Assembly: GCF_014873535.1 (NCBI RefSeq)
Contig: NZ_JADBEF010000001.1
Span: forward strand, 2,728,001-2,792,000
Origin: Nonomuraea africana
GTDB lineage: Bacteria > Actinomycetota > Actinomycetes > Streptosporangiales > Streptosporangiaceae
DNA length: 64,000 nt
Direction of reading: 5' to 3'
The notes below the pieces were generated by a model, which was given only the letters and a program-made list of their open reading frames with translations, had not been told where the DNA came from and did no database searches. The translations under genes were made by a program, and so were the position numbers. Below are positions 10,028 to 16,758 of this stretch, in pieces (the stretch's first letter is position 1; every line of letters begins with the position of its first letter).

Positions 10028-10321
10028 TCATCCTTCAGCAAGAGGGGGCGAATAGCCGGTGACCGTCAGGTCATCGGCCCAGAAAGTGATCAACTCCTCC
10101 GCGGTGAACCGACCGAACGGGGGCGTGAGCGGGATACGGCCGCTCTCCAGTGCCCAGATCGTCACCAGCAGGCACGCCATCTCCTCCGAGGTGCAGGAAC
10201 AGTCGTGCTGCCGGCAGCCGCCGGGCCGCTCACAAGCACCCGTCCGAGCGACCCGGGCGACGGCCGGCGAACTGGCCGGACGGGCGGCGGACTGAGTGTC
10301 GGTGGCGGTGACGCACGGCAT
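10028..10321 (-). CDS. Hypothetical small Cys-rich protein
   Basis: 97 aa from the ATG at 10321 (AAGG 9 bp upstream); the frame is open a little further, to 10363. A central Cys cluster (GACERPGGCRQHDCSC) precedes an amphipathic, Trp-containing C-terminal half (LLVTIWALESGRIPLTPPFG, FTAEELITFWADDL). The Cys/His spacing could bind a metal, but no family was recognised. It is immediately upstream of, and probably co-transcribed with, the small membrane protein at 9835-10020. Confidence 0.55.
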   Translation of the reverse strand: MPCVTATDTQSAARPASSPAVARVARTGACERPGGCRQHDCSCTSEEMACLLVTIWALESGRIPLTPPFGRFTAEELITFWADDLTVTGYSPPLAEG

Positions 10322-10403
10322 CGAGTGCCCTTCAAAGGTCGGGGGAGGTACGGCGGTGATCACGATGCCTGCCCCCGGTGCGCCGCCACCAGCGGTTCAA
10401 ACA

Positions 10404-10518
10404 GGGTCGAACGAGGTCGACGCGGTGCGTGCGGACATCGGTGTCGGGCCGAACGGACCCGGCCGGCCTCGTGGCCGGGAGCCGGGACCGTTCGACCTCG
10501 TTCGGCTTCGTTCGACCC
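10404..10518. repeat. Inverted GTCGAACGAGGTCGA repeats
   Basis: GGGTCGAACGA at 10404-10414 is exactly complementary to TCGTTCGACCC at 10508-10518, and CGAACGAGGTCGA at 10408-10420 is complementary to TCGACCTCGTTCG at 10492-10504. The right arm therefore carries two overlapping inverted copies of one unit. The array lies in the non-coding gap between the minus-strand small genes and the plus-strand gene at 10713, as expected for an operator or replication/transfer site. No function can be assigned from sequence. Confidence 0.55.
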
Positions 10519-10712
10519 GCGTCGGTGCCGACCTGGTCATGCGGTGTGAGCTGGCCTGCCGGAAGGCAGGCCATTCCGAACCATCTCGAATACTTGATCG
10601 ACGCGCGGCTTGCCCCGTATCGGTGGCAACATGACTGACGTCACGATTCGTTGAGCCCCTCCCATCACGGCGTGACTCCCCCATTCCGTGATCACGAATC
10701 GGGCCAACAGCG

Positions 10713-11795
10713 ATGACCCATGAGCAAGGCGCCGCCCTGCGCGCTTTCATCGCCCAGCTCAACGAGCTGCGCGACCAGGCCGGCGAGCCGTCCCTGCCCT
10801 TCCTGCGCAAGCTGTCTCGCGGACCGCTGCCCAACGGCGAGCAAGGGCGCGAGCTCGCCAACAGCACCACCCAGGAGATCCTCAGCGGCAAACGCCGTCT
10901 TCCGCCTTCCTGGGCCTGGGTGGTTTCCTTTGTCGCGGCCTGCCACGAGGCGGCCCGCAAGGGGAACCTGGACGTCGGCCCGATGGACATGGCGATCTGG
11001 AGGACCCGCTGGCTGCACGCCAAAAACTCCGGCCGGGCGGCCACCATCCCGGATGGTGGCCCCTTCCCCGTCCCTCCTGCCGGGGCCGGCCTCGCCACGA
11101 ACTCCCCGGCCGACCAGCTGACCGCCGAGGAGTTGATCCAGTGCTACCTCGACACCCACGGCCGCGTTGGCGCCCGTCTGGCCCGCCTGGCCGTCAACGG
11201 GGACGCTGATGCGTGTTTCGAGCTGGCGCTGCTCACCTTGCTGCGCGGCTGGGGCCACGACGGCATGGCCTGGCTGGGCCGCGCCGTTGATGCCGGCCAC
11301 GAGGGCGCGATGGCACTACAGGACGCCCACGACCTGCGCACGCAGGCCGCTGACGTCGCCTACCGGCACGGCTGCGCGCTCGAGGCCGGTGGCGCCACCA
11401 GAGCCAGCATCGCGCACTGCTTCTACCGGCTCGCTGCCGAGACCGGCCACCCCGAGGCAGTCGCGAAGATCACCGGCATGACCACACCGCCACACCCGAC
11501 CCCATCGGCCACGCCGCTGCCCGCCCCGGTCTCCGGCGTCTCCTTCACCGAGCACCTCCCCGGATTACTGGATGACGCCTGCGCCGACCACCGGTCCTGC
11601 CGGTTCGGCTTGTCCTGGCATGCGATCGAATCCCTGCCGGAACAGAGCATCAGCATCCCCGCTAGTGACCCGCCCGCCCCCAGCGGCCTGATGCAGAGCC
11701 CCGTACGGGTGCCGGTAAGGCTCGTGTCACTAGCCCCCGTGACAACGAGGATGTTCCCCAGCTCAACGGCCTCGGACTTAGCGGACAGAATCTGA
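10713..11795 (+). CDS. HTH-like / Sel1-repeat regulator-like protein
   Basis: 360 aa. The first about 100 residues (RAFIAQLNELRDQAGEPSLP ... STTQEILSGKRRLPPSWAWV) have the pattern of actinobacterial XRE-like N-terminal helix-turn-helix modules that precede repeat domains. Residues about 150-255 carry Sel1/TPR-like helical repeats (LARLAVNGDADACFELALLT, WLGRAVDAGHEGAMALQDAH, YRLAAETGHPEAVAKI). The roughly 100-aa C-terminal tail is Pro/Ser-rich and unstructured-looking. Likely a cytoplasmic scaffold or regulator; family membership is inferred from pattern, and the target is unknown. No clear ribosome-binding site precedes the ATG. Confidence 0.7.
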   Translation: MTHEQGAALRAFIAQLNELRDQAGEPSLPFLRKLSRGPLPNGEQGRELANSTTQEILSGKRRLPPSWAWVVSFVAACHEAARKGNLDVGPMDMAIWRTRWLHAKNSGRAATIPDGGPFPVPPAGAGLATNSPADQLTAEELIQCYLDTHGRVGARLARLAVNGDADACFELALLTLLRGWGHDGMAWLGRAVDAGHEGAMALQDAHDLRTQAADVAYRHGCALEAGGATRASIAHCFYRLAAETGHPEAVAKITGMTTPPHPTPSATPLPAPVSGVSFTEHLPGLLDDACADHRSCRFGLSWHAIESLPEQSISIPASDPPAPSGLMQSPVRVPVRLVSLAPVTTRMFPSSTASDLADRI

Positions 11796-12341
11796 TCGTT
11801 TCGGGTCTGTCTGATCGGCTATGGAGCCGTGACCAGCCATAACGTCCAATAAACAACCGTTTTCGGGACTCCTTGTCGATGGCGGTCCCCACAGGTCATC
11901 ACGGTGGACGTAACAGCGCTTCTGCCTACCCGTACGGGCCTGGTGAGCGAGTTCGACGAGCCAGACCGGAGCGGGCGGTCGGCACAGCGCCGTGACCCCG
12001 GTCAGGAACTGCCGGTCCTGCGGTTGATGCTGGTTGGAGCGGTGCTCGCCTTGGTGATGAGGACCGCGAAGCAGGCGCTAAATGGATGCCATCTTGACTG
12101 GGTGGCAAGGTACAGTTGAAACCAGCTAAGTACATGCGAAGCCCCGGACGCGAACCTGGGGCAGACAGCAGAGAACCCCGGTCACTCGCGAAACTCCCGA
12201 AACTCGCGGTGAGATCTCACGGTGTGATGGGCGGTTCGGCAGCAGGGTGCTGGCTTTCGTCGCCCACTGCGGTGGGCGCTGGCGCACGACGAATCCCGGC
12301 GGTGCGGGCGGCGTGGCGCCAGTCGGCCGCGACGGCCTGGT
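11796..12341. other. Non-coding stretch left of the Tn3 transposon
   Basis: Short frames here lack codon bias or recognisable motifs. A small GCCCC...GGGGC hairpin occurs near 12140-12163. The minus-strand frame just outside the transposon (about 12220-12340; ADWRHAARTAGIRRAPAP) may be a vestige of a gene end, but no family was recognised. Confidence 0.4.
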
Positions 12342-12342
12342 G

Positions 12343-12378
12343 GGGGGGCAGCCGGAATACGGGAGAAAGACACCGCGG
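12343..12378 (+). repeat. Left terminal inverted repeat of the Tn3 element
   Basis: Begins with a G-run, then CAGCCGGAATACGGGAGAAA and GACACCGCGG. It is the exact reverse complement of 19902-19937, apart from one extra G at the outer end. Confidence 0.9.
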
Positions 12379-12395
12379 CCGGATGTTCCTGCTGG

Positions 12396-13343
12396 TTAGT
12401 GGCGTCGGCGGGGTGGGGCGAGGTGTTCGGTGACGGCGGCGATGGCTTCGCTGCCGGGCCGGGTGTAGCGCATGGCGGTGCGGGGGTTCTTGTGCCGGGT
12501 CTTGGCCATGATGAGCTGCAGCGGAACTTCGGCGTCGCCGAGGTGAGTAGCGGCGGAGTGGCGGAGCTGGTGGAGGTTGAGTCCGGCGTACTTCTCTAGC
12601 AGCACCCGGGCGCGGTCGTAGCCCAAGCGGGCCTGGCCGGTGTATGGACAGATATCGGCGGCCGCGGGCCGTCGGGCAGGGACGGGGCGACGTTCGGACT
12701 GGAACAGCGGCCCCCGGGTGCGCTGCGTCCCGTCGGGCAGCCGGAGCAGCCGGGGCAGGAGATGGGCGGTGCCGGTGTCCCAGTACACCCATTCGATCGC
12801 CCCGCCCTTGGATCGGATCGGCGCGCGGCGTCCTTCGAGGTCGAGGTCTTCGACGTTGAGGGCGAGGATCTCGGCGGCGCGGGCGGCGGTTTCGTAGAGC
12901 ATCCGCCACAGGGCCTTCTCACGCAGCGGCACGTCCCGGCGCGACAGCAGCCGGTGGATCGTCGTCTTCGCGACCGCCTTGGTTTCGTCCGGGGTCTCGC
13001 GGCGCCGTTCGACATCGCCCGGCACTGACGGGGCCACCCACCGCTTCTTCGTCGCGCACCAGGTGAGCCAGGAGGAGACCGCGGCCCGGTTGCGGTTCCA
13101 CGTCGCTGGCGCGCGCTCACCCCACAACTGGGTGAGCGCAGCTCCGACCTCGTCGTCGTCGACCTCAGCCAACAGCCGGCTCGCACCCAGAACCGTGGCG
13201 GTCCGGTCGATCGCCGAAGCGTAGGCGCGATGCGTGTTCGGATTGCCGATCCGGTTCGTTGACAGGAACTGCTCGGCGGCCGCGGCGAGGTCGACGCCGT
13301 CGCCACGCAGCGGCGAGACCTTCCGGCCTGCGGCCGCGCTCAC
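12396..13343 (-). CDS. tnpI: TnpI-type tyrosine recombinase (Tn3 cointegrate resolution)
   Basis: About 315-aa tyrosine recombinase. An N-terminal SAM-like core-binding domain (FLSTNRIGNPNTHRAYASAI) is followed by a catalytic domain with the first Arg in ARAAEILALN, the HxxR box in LNLHQLRHSAATHL, the His in KTRHKNPRTA and the nucleophilic Tyr in MRYTRPGSE. The frame is open to 13469, but the GTG at 13343 (SAAAGRKVSPLRG) aligns with the start of the related gene at 42913 and leaves the res palindromes outside the coding region. Its place inside a Tn3 element makes resolution of cointegrates the likely role, as for TnpI of Tn4430. Confidence 0.85.
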   Translation of the reverse strand: MSAAAGRKVSPLRGDGVDLAAAAEQFLSTNRIGNPNTHRAYASAIDRTATVLGASRLLAEVDDDEVGAALTQLWGERAPATWNRNRAAVSSWLTWCATKKRWVAPSVPGDVERRRETPDETKAVAKTTIHRLLSRRDVPLREKALWRMLYETAARAAEILALNVEDLDLEGRRAPIRSKGGAIEWVYWDTGTAHLLPRLLRLPDGTQRTRGPLFQSERRPVPARRPAAADICPYTGQARLGYDRARVLLEKYAGLNLHQLRHSAATHLGDAEVPLQLIMAKTRHKNPRTAMRYTRPGSEAIAAVTEHLAPPRRRH

Positions 13344-13359
13344 ACCGACGACCGGGTGA

Positions 13360-13470
13360 TGTACCGGATAACGTGCGTGAGTGGCGCACCGTCCCGGGGA
13401 ACGAATCCCCTGCTCGACCATGGCGGCTGGCAGGTCATGTACGTGATAATAGACTGTTATCACGTACATG
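13360..13470. promoter_or_regulatory. TnpI recombination (res/IRS) site
   Basis: A perfect 14-bp inverted repeat, CATGTACGTGATAA (13436-13449) and TTATCACGTACATG (13457-13470), surrounds a 7-bp spacer (TAGACTG). A partial third copy, TGTACCGGATAAC (13360-13372), lies between this core and the gene. A core inverted repeat plus accessory copies upstream of tnpI is the known organisation of Tn4430-type internal resolution sites, and binding there would also overlap the tnpI promoter. Inferred from sequence; a parallel arrangement precedes the related gene at 42.9 kb. Confidence 0.7.
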
Positions 13471-13539
13471 GGCGGTGCGTGTCATAGGCGCGATAGGTCG
13501 CGTCTTTGGCCGAGATACCAGTTGCTCGTCTGGTTAACC

Positions 13540-13750
13540 TCGATGGTGATCTTCAGGACTTCGGGACCGGTGGAGACGGTCTCCGCCAGGACCTCGCCCT
13601 GGGGAGAGATGATCATGCCGGGGCAGTGCTGGAGGGTGGCTTTCGGCGGCCAGGGCGTTGGCGGCGTCGGTGATGTCATAGGCAGTGAAGTAGATGGTGC
13701 AGTCGGCGAGCCCGCAGCCCGTTTCTGCCAGTTCGGCACCCCCAGCACGC
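13540..13750 (-). pseudogene. Vestige of a second tnpA C-terminus
   Basis: The minus strand reads LADCTIYFTAYDITDAANAL then AAESHP, closely similar to LANCVIYSNACDLTDATNAL near the end of the element's own TnpA, then breaks into another frame (MIISPQGEVLAET). It is a short, frameshifted relic of another Tn3-family transposase tail between tnpI and the cargo gene, implying that this transposon was assembled from more than one Tn3 element. Confidence 0.55.
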
Positions 13751-13870
13751 GGGATGAGGGTCAGGCGGTGGTTGAGCGCGTCTGCGCCTCGCAGCCTTCC
13801 ACCCTGCGCATATGCGGCGAAGGTCGCAGCGGCCCGGAAAATTGACGGTGGCGGATGATATTCGTCGGGC

Positions 13871-15025
13871 ATGGACAGGCTGCCGGAGAAACTCGGGTTC
13901 GACTGGATCGACGACATGTGCCTCAGCGAGGGGGCATGCGTAACCTTCACCGAGCATGACGATGTCAGGCATGTCGCTGCCGCGTTCGGCGGGCGCATGG
14001 ACCATGCCGTCCTCATCGAGGGAGTACGGCCGCTCGACGAGGCGCTGGGCGTCGTCGAGGAGCGGTTCCCCGGCACCTGGGTGGGCAAGGGCCTGCCTGT
14101 GGCGCTGTTCGCCCGCCTGTCCGGGTGGGTGATCACGTTCGAGGACAACGGCGGTGAGGGCATCCGCAAGGAGATTCTTGAACGAGCATCAGGCACTTCC
14201 CGCGCGGCCAGTGTCTTCTGGAACGTCAACAGGGTGACTCGTGGCGCTTTCGCCGAGCACGGGCGAATTCTGGCGGAGGTGTCAGACGGGATACCCGTGG
14301 TGCACGGTGCTGGCGACGGCCGCATCGACGCGGCACTGGAGGGGTTGGACGGGGAGGACCCGTTGGGCTTCTTGTTCACGCTGTCCGCCCGGTTGACCGG
14401 GCAGGTGTTCACCCCTGAGTCGCTGAACGGCGAGTTCCTGGCCGTCCCGTTGGTCCCATGGCCGCAACCGGACGCTGACGGGCGGCTTCTCAGGCCGGAA
14501 TTCGACGGGGCGCTGGGCGACGCGCTACGTTCCGCGGGTGAGGGCTCCCTGCGGCGGGCCGCGCTCGCCGCAGCGCGGTACGCCGTCAGTGTGGCGGGGA
14601 TCTCCAGCCATCCGGTGATCATCGACACCCTGGCGGCCTGGCCGGAACGGCCGGCGCTCCTGGAGCGGATGGCCCGGTCGGTGGGATCGCGGCGTGCCGA
14701 CGATCCGAACCGGATACCTCAGCAGGCGCGGCCCGCCCGCGCCGAGCCCACGCCGGCCGACGACCCGGCGGGCGGTTCGCTGCGCATCGCTCTCGAGGCG
14801 ATGCGCAGCCTGCACCGCAGGCAAATGGGATATCCGGAGGGCGTGTCCTCCTCCGAGCCGGGGCATGCGATGGCCGTCCAAGCACTCGTCCAGGCGACGG
14901 AGACGTCCGCTCCGGCGATCGCGGCGTACCGCGCCATCACGTACGCCGACGAGGCGCGGCGGGAGCTAAGGCACGACGTGACGGAACTGCGCGAGGCCGT
15001 GATGCGGGCGTTCGCGGCATCGTAG
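13871..15025 (+). CDS. DUF6461-like protein (transposon cargo)
   Basis: 384-aa soluble protein. The N-terminal about 190 residues (IDDMCLSEGACVTFTEHDDV, VLIEGVRPLDEALGVVEERF, LFARLSGWVITFEDNGGEGI, VFWNVNRVTRGAFAEHGRIL) follow the pattern of actinobacterial DUF6461 proteins: an aromatic/acidic alpha-beta domain of unknown function. The C-terminal half is helical and charged (LRIALEAMRSLHRRQMGYPE ... YADEARRELRHDVTELREAV). Codon use fits the surroundings. The family name is given from pattern only and the molecular role is unknown; it is cargo of the Tn3 element. Confidence 0.6.
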   Translation: MDRLPEKLGFDWIDDMCLSEGACVTFTEHDDVRHVAAAFGGRMDHAVLIEGVRPLDEALGVVEERFPGTWVGKGLPVALFARLSGWVITFEDNGGEGIRKEILERASGTSRAASVFWNVNRVTRGAFAEHGRILAEVSDGIPVVHGAGDGRIDAALEGLDGEDPLGFLFTLSARLTGQVFTPESLNGEFLAVPLVPWPQPDADGRLLRPEFDGALGDALRSAGEGSLRRAALAAARYAVSVAGISSHPVIIDTLAAWPERPALLERMARSVGSRRADDPNRIPQQARPARAEPTPADDPAGGSLRIALEAMRSLHRRQMGYPEGVSSSEPGHAMAVQALVQATETSAPAIAAYRAITYADEARRELRHDVTELREAVMRAFAAS

Positions 15026-15039
15026 CTACCCGCCCGGCC

Positions 15040-15195
15040 ACGCACGTGCTGGCTGCGTGCGGGCCGCTCCACCACCACGCTGGAGGGCGCGCACGCTCCG
15101 GCTGCGGGCCCGGTAGGCGCGTTGCCTGGCAGGCGTGCGAGCAGTACACCCGGGGACGGCCGTGGCGCAGCCAGACTCCGCGCGCGGATGCGATG
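15040..15195 (-). pseudogene. Second zinc-motif (GRPRVYCSHACQ) remnant
   Basis: The minus strand reads GVWLRHGRPRVYCSHACQA, the hallmark of small actinobacterial zinc-binding proteins with a GRPxxYCSxxCRxxAYR pattern. The expected AYRAR continuation lies in a neighbouring frame, so the piece is frameshifted. It abuts the P-loop fragment to its right; both look like debris in the transposon's cargo region. Confidence 0.4.
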
Positions 15196-15342
15196 CATCA
15201 TGCCGTCAGGTATGGAGTAACACAGGCCGATTTGGTCGGCGTTGACAAACGCCGTCTTGACACCACGACGACTCAGCTGCGCATACACCTCCCAGCCAAC
15301 CGAGGACTTCCCGACACCCGGAGGCCCGACGGCAACAGCAAA
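15195..15342 (-). pseudogene. P-loop ATPase/kinase fragment disrupted by an IS
   Basis: Reading leftward from the IS, the frame gives AVGPPGVGKSSVGWEVYAQL, SRRGVKTAFVNADQIGLCYS, then IPDGMMHRIRAR. This is a Walker A motif and following helix typical of actinobacterial AAA/adenylate-kinase-like proteins. The IS256 element sits a few codons before the Walker A motif; across it the frame continues into 16744-16758 and meets the tnpA stop codon, so no native start codon survives. The 3' part is also missing. A relic twice damaged: fused to the tnpA end, then hit by the IS. Confidence 0.6.
15335..15342. repeat. Target-site duplication (left) of the IS256 element
   Basis: ACAGCAAA, repeated exactly at 16736-16743. 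An 8-bp duplication is standard for the IS256 family. Confidence 0.85.
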
Positions 15343-16735
15343 GGGACTGTACGGTTTTCGGTGTAACTCCTGATCAAGGAGAACGCACCTGATGAGTACT
15401 GTGATCCAGGCATCGACGGAGATCGACCTGGAGGACGCCGCGGTGGCGCGCAAGAAGCCGGACAACTCGACGGATCGGGAGCTGGTGGCCAAGCTGGTCG
15501 ACCAGGCGCGGGCCGAAGGAGTCGAACTGGTCGGGGAGAACGGGCTGCTGGGCCGGCTGACCAAGCTGGTACTGGAGTCCGCTCTCGAAGGCGAGATCAC
15601 CGACCATCTCGGCTACGACAAGCACGAACGCTCCGGCGGCGAGACGGGCAACACCCGCAATGGCAGCCGGGCCAAGACCGTCATCACCGACGTCGGGCCG
15701 GTGGAGATCACCGTCCCCCGCGATCGGGACGGCAGCTTCGAGCCGAAGATCGTGCGCAAGCGGCAACGACGGCTGTCCGGGGTGGATGAGATGGTCATCT
15801 CGCTGGCCGCCAAGGGCCTGACCACCGGCGAGATCTCCGCGCACCTGGCCGAGGTTTACGGCGCTGAGGTCTCCAAGCAGACCATCTCCACCATCACCGA
15901 CAAGGTGCTGGAGGGGATGGCCGAGTGGCAGAACCGGCCGCTCGATGTCGTCTATCCGGTGATCTTCATTGACGCTATCCACGTCAAGCTGCGTGAGGGC
16001 CAGGTCGCCAACCGGCCGATCTACGTGGCGATGGCGGTCACCGTCGACGGCGAGCGTGACATCCTCGGGCTATGGGCCGGCGACGGCGGAGAGGGCGCCA
16101 AGTTCTGGCTGCACGTGCTGACCGAGATCAAGAACCGCGGCGTCGCTGACGCGCTGATGGTGGTCTGCGACGGCCTGAAGGGGCTGCCTCAGGCCATCGA
16201 GACCGTCTGGCCGCAGGCGGTGGTGCAAACGTGTGTCGTTCACCTGTTGCGCGCCAGCTTCCGCTACGCCGCCCGCCAGCACTGGGACGCCATCGCCAAG
16301 GCCCTCAAGCCCGTCTACACCGCCCCGACCGAGGCCGCCGCGCTCGAGCGCTTCTACGAGTTCGCCGAGACCTGGGGCGGCAAGTACCCGGCGATCGTGA
16401 AGCTATGGGAGGACGCCTGGGCCGAATTCGTGCCCTTCCTCAACTTCGACACCGAGATCCGCCGGGTGATTTGCTCCACCAACGCCATCGAGTCGGTCAA
16501 CGCCCGCATCCGGCGGGCAGTCAAGGCCCGCGGCCACTTCCCGAACGAGCAAGCCGCGCTCAAGTGCGTCTACATGGCCATCATGAGCCTGGACCCGACC
16601 GGCAAGGGCCGCAAACGCTGGATCACCCGCTGGAAAGCCGCTTTGAACGCCTTCGCCATCACCTTCGAAGGCCGCCTGAACCCGACCACCCGATAACTAA
16701 TCAAGATCGAGATACACCGTTAACTGGACACACCC
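15343..16735 (+). mobile_element. Complete IS256-family insertion sequence, 1,393 bp
   Basis: Starts GGGACTGTACGGTTTTCGGT; the right end, read inward, starts GGGTGTGTCCAGTTAACGGT. These are imperfect terminal inverted repeats of about 27 bp. Flanked by the 8-bp duplication ACAGCAAA. It carries one intact transposase. Perfect flanking repeats and an intact reading frame indicate a recent, probably still mobile copy inserted in the P-loop fragment within the Tn3 element. Confidence 0.92.
15392..16696 (+). CDS. IS256-family (mutator-type) DDE transposase
   Basis: 434 aa, full family length. The mutator-type catalytic triad is visible: first Asp in VIFIDAIHVKLREG, second Asp in MVVCDGLKGLPQAIE, and Glu in CSTNAIESVNARIRR. 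The N-terminal zinc/HTH region includes ITDHLGYDKHERSGGETGNT and the NTRNGSRAKTV motif characteristic of the family. It catalyses cut-and-paste or copy-out transposition of its element. The ATG follows AAGGAGAACGCACC-type spacing. Confidence 0.95.
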   Translation: MSTVIQASTEIDLEDAAVARKKPDNSTDRELVAKLVDQARAEGVELVGENGLLGRLTKLVLESALEGEITDHLGYDKHERSGGETGNTRNGSRAKTVITDVGPVEITVPRDRDGSFEPKIVRKRQRRLSGVDEMVISLAAKGLTTGEISAHLAEVYGAEVSKQTISTITDKVLEGMAEWQNRPLDVVYPVIFIDAIHVKLREGQVANRPIYVAMAVTVDGERDILGLWAGDGGEGAKFWLHVLTEIKNRGVADALMVVCDGLKGLPQAIETVWPQAVVQTCVVHLLRASFRYAARQHWDAIAKALKPVYTAPTEAAALERFYEFAETWGGKYPAIVKLWEDAWAEFVPFLNFDTEIRRVICSTNAIESVNARIRRAVKARGHFPNEQAALKCVYMAIMSLDPTGKGRKRWITRWKAALNAFAITFEGRLNPTTR

Positions 16736-16743
16736 ACAGCAAA
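16736..16743. repeat. Target-site duplication (right) of the IS256 element
   Basis: ACAGCAAA, matching 15335-15342. Confidence 0.85.
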
Positions 16744-16758
16744 GGCAATTCGCCGCCA

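Noticed and set aside
12140..12163. GCCCC...GGGGC hairpin as a terminator or tRNA-like element
   Set aside because: The stem is only 5 bp, there is no T-tract and no tRNA landmarks (no TTCRA loop or CCA context).
13343..13469. N-terminal extension of the 12.4-kb TnpI up to ATG 13469
   Set aside because: It would encode the res palindromes as protein and has no counterpart in the sister TnpI; the GTG at 13343 fits both the alignment and the site layout.
14719..15600. 293-aa minus-strand frame spanning the IS256 left end
   Set aside because: It fuses antisense IS sequence, a P-loop fragment and antisense of the DUF6461-like gene; only the P-loop part is protein-like.
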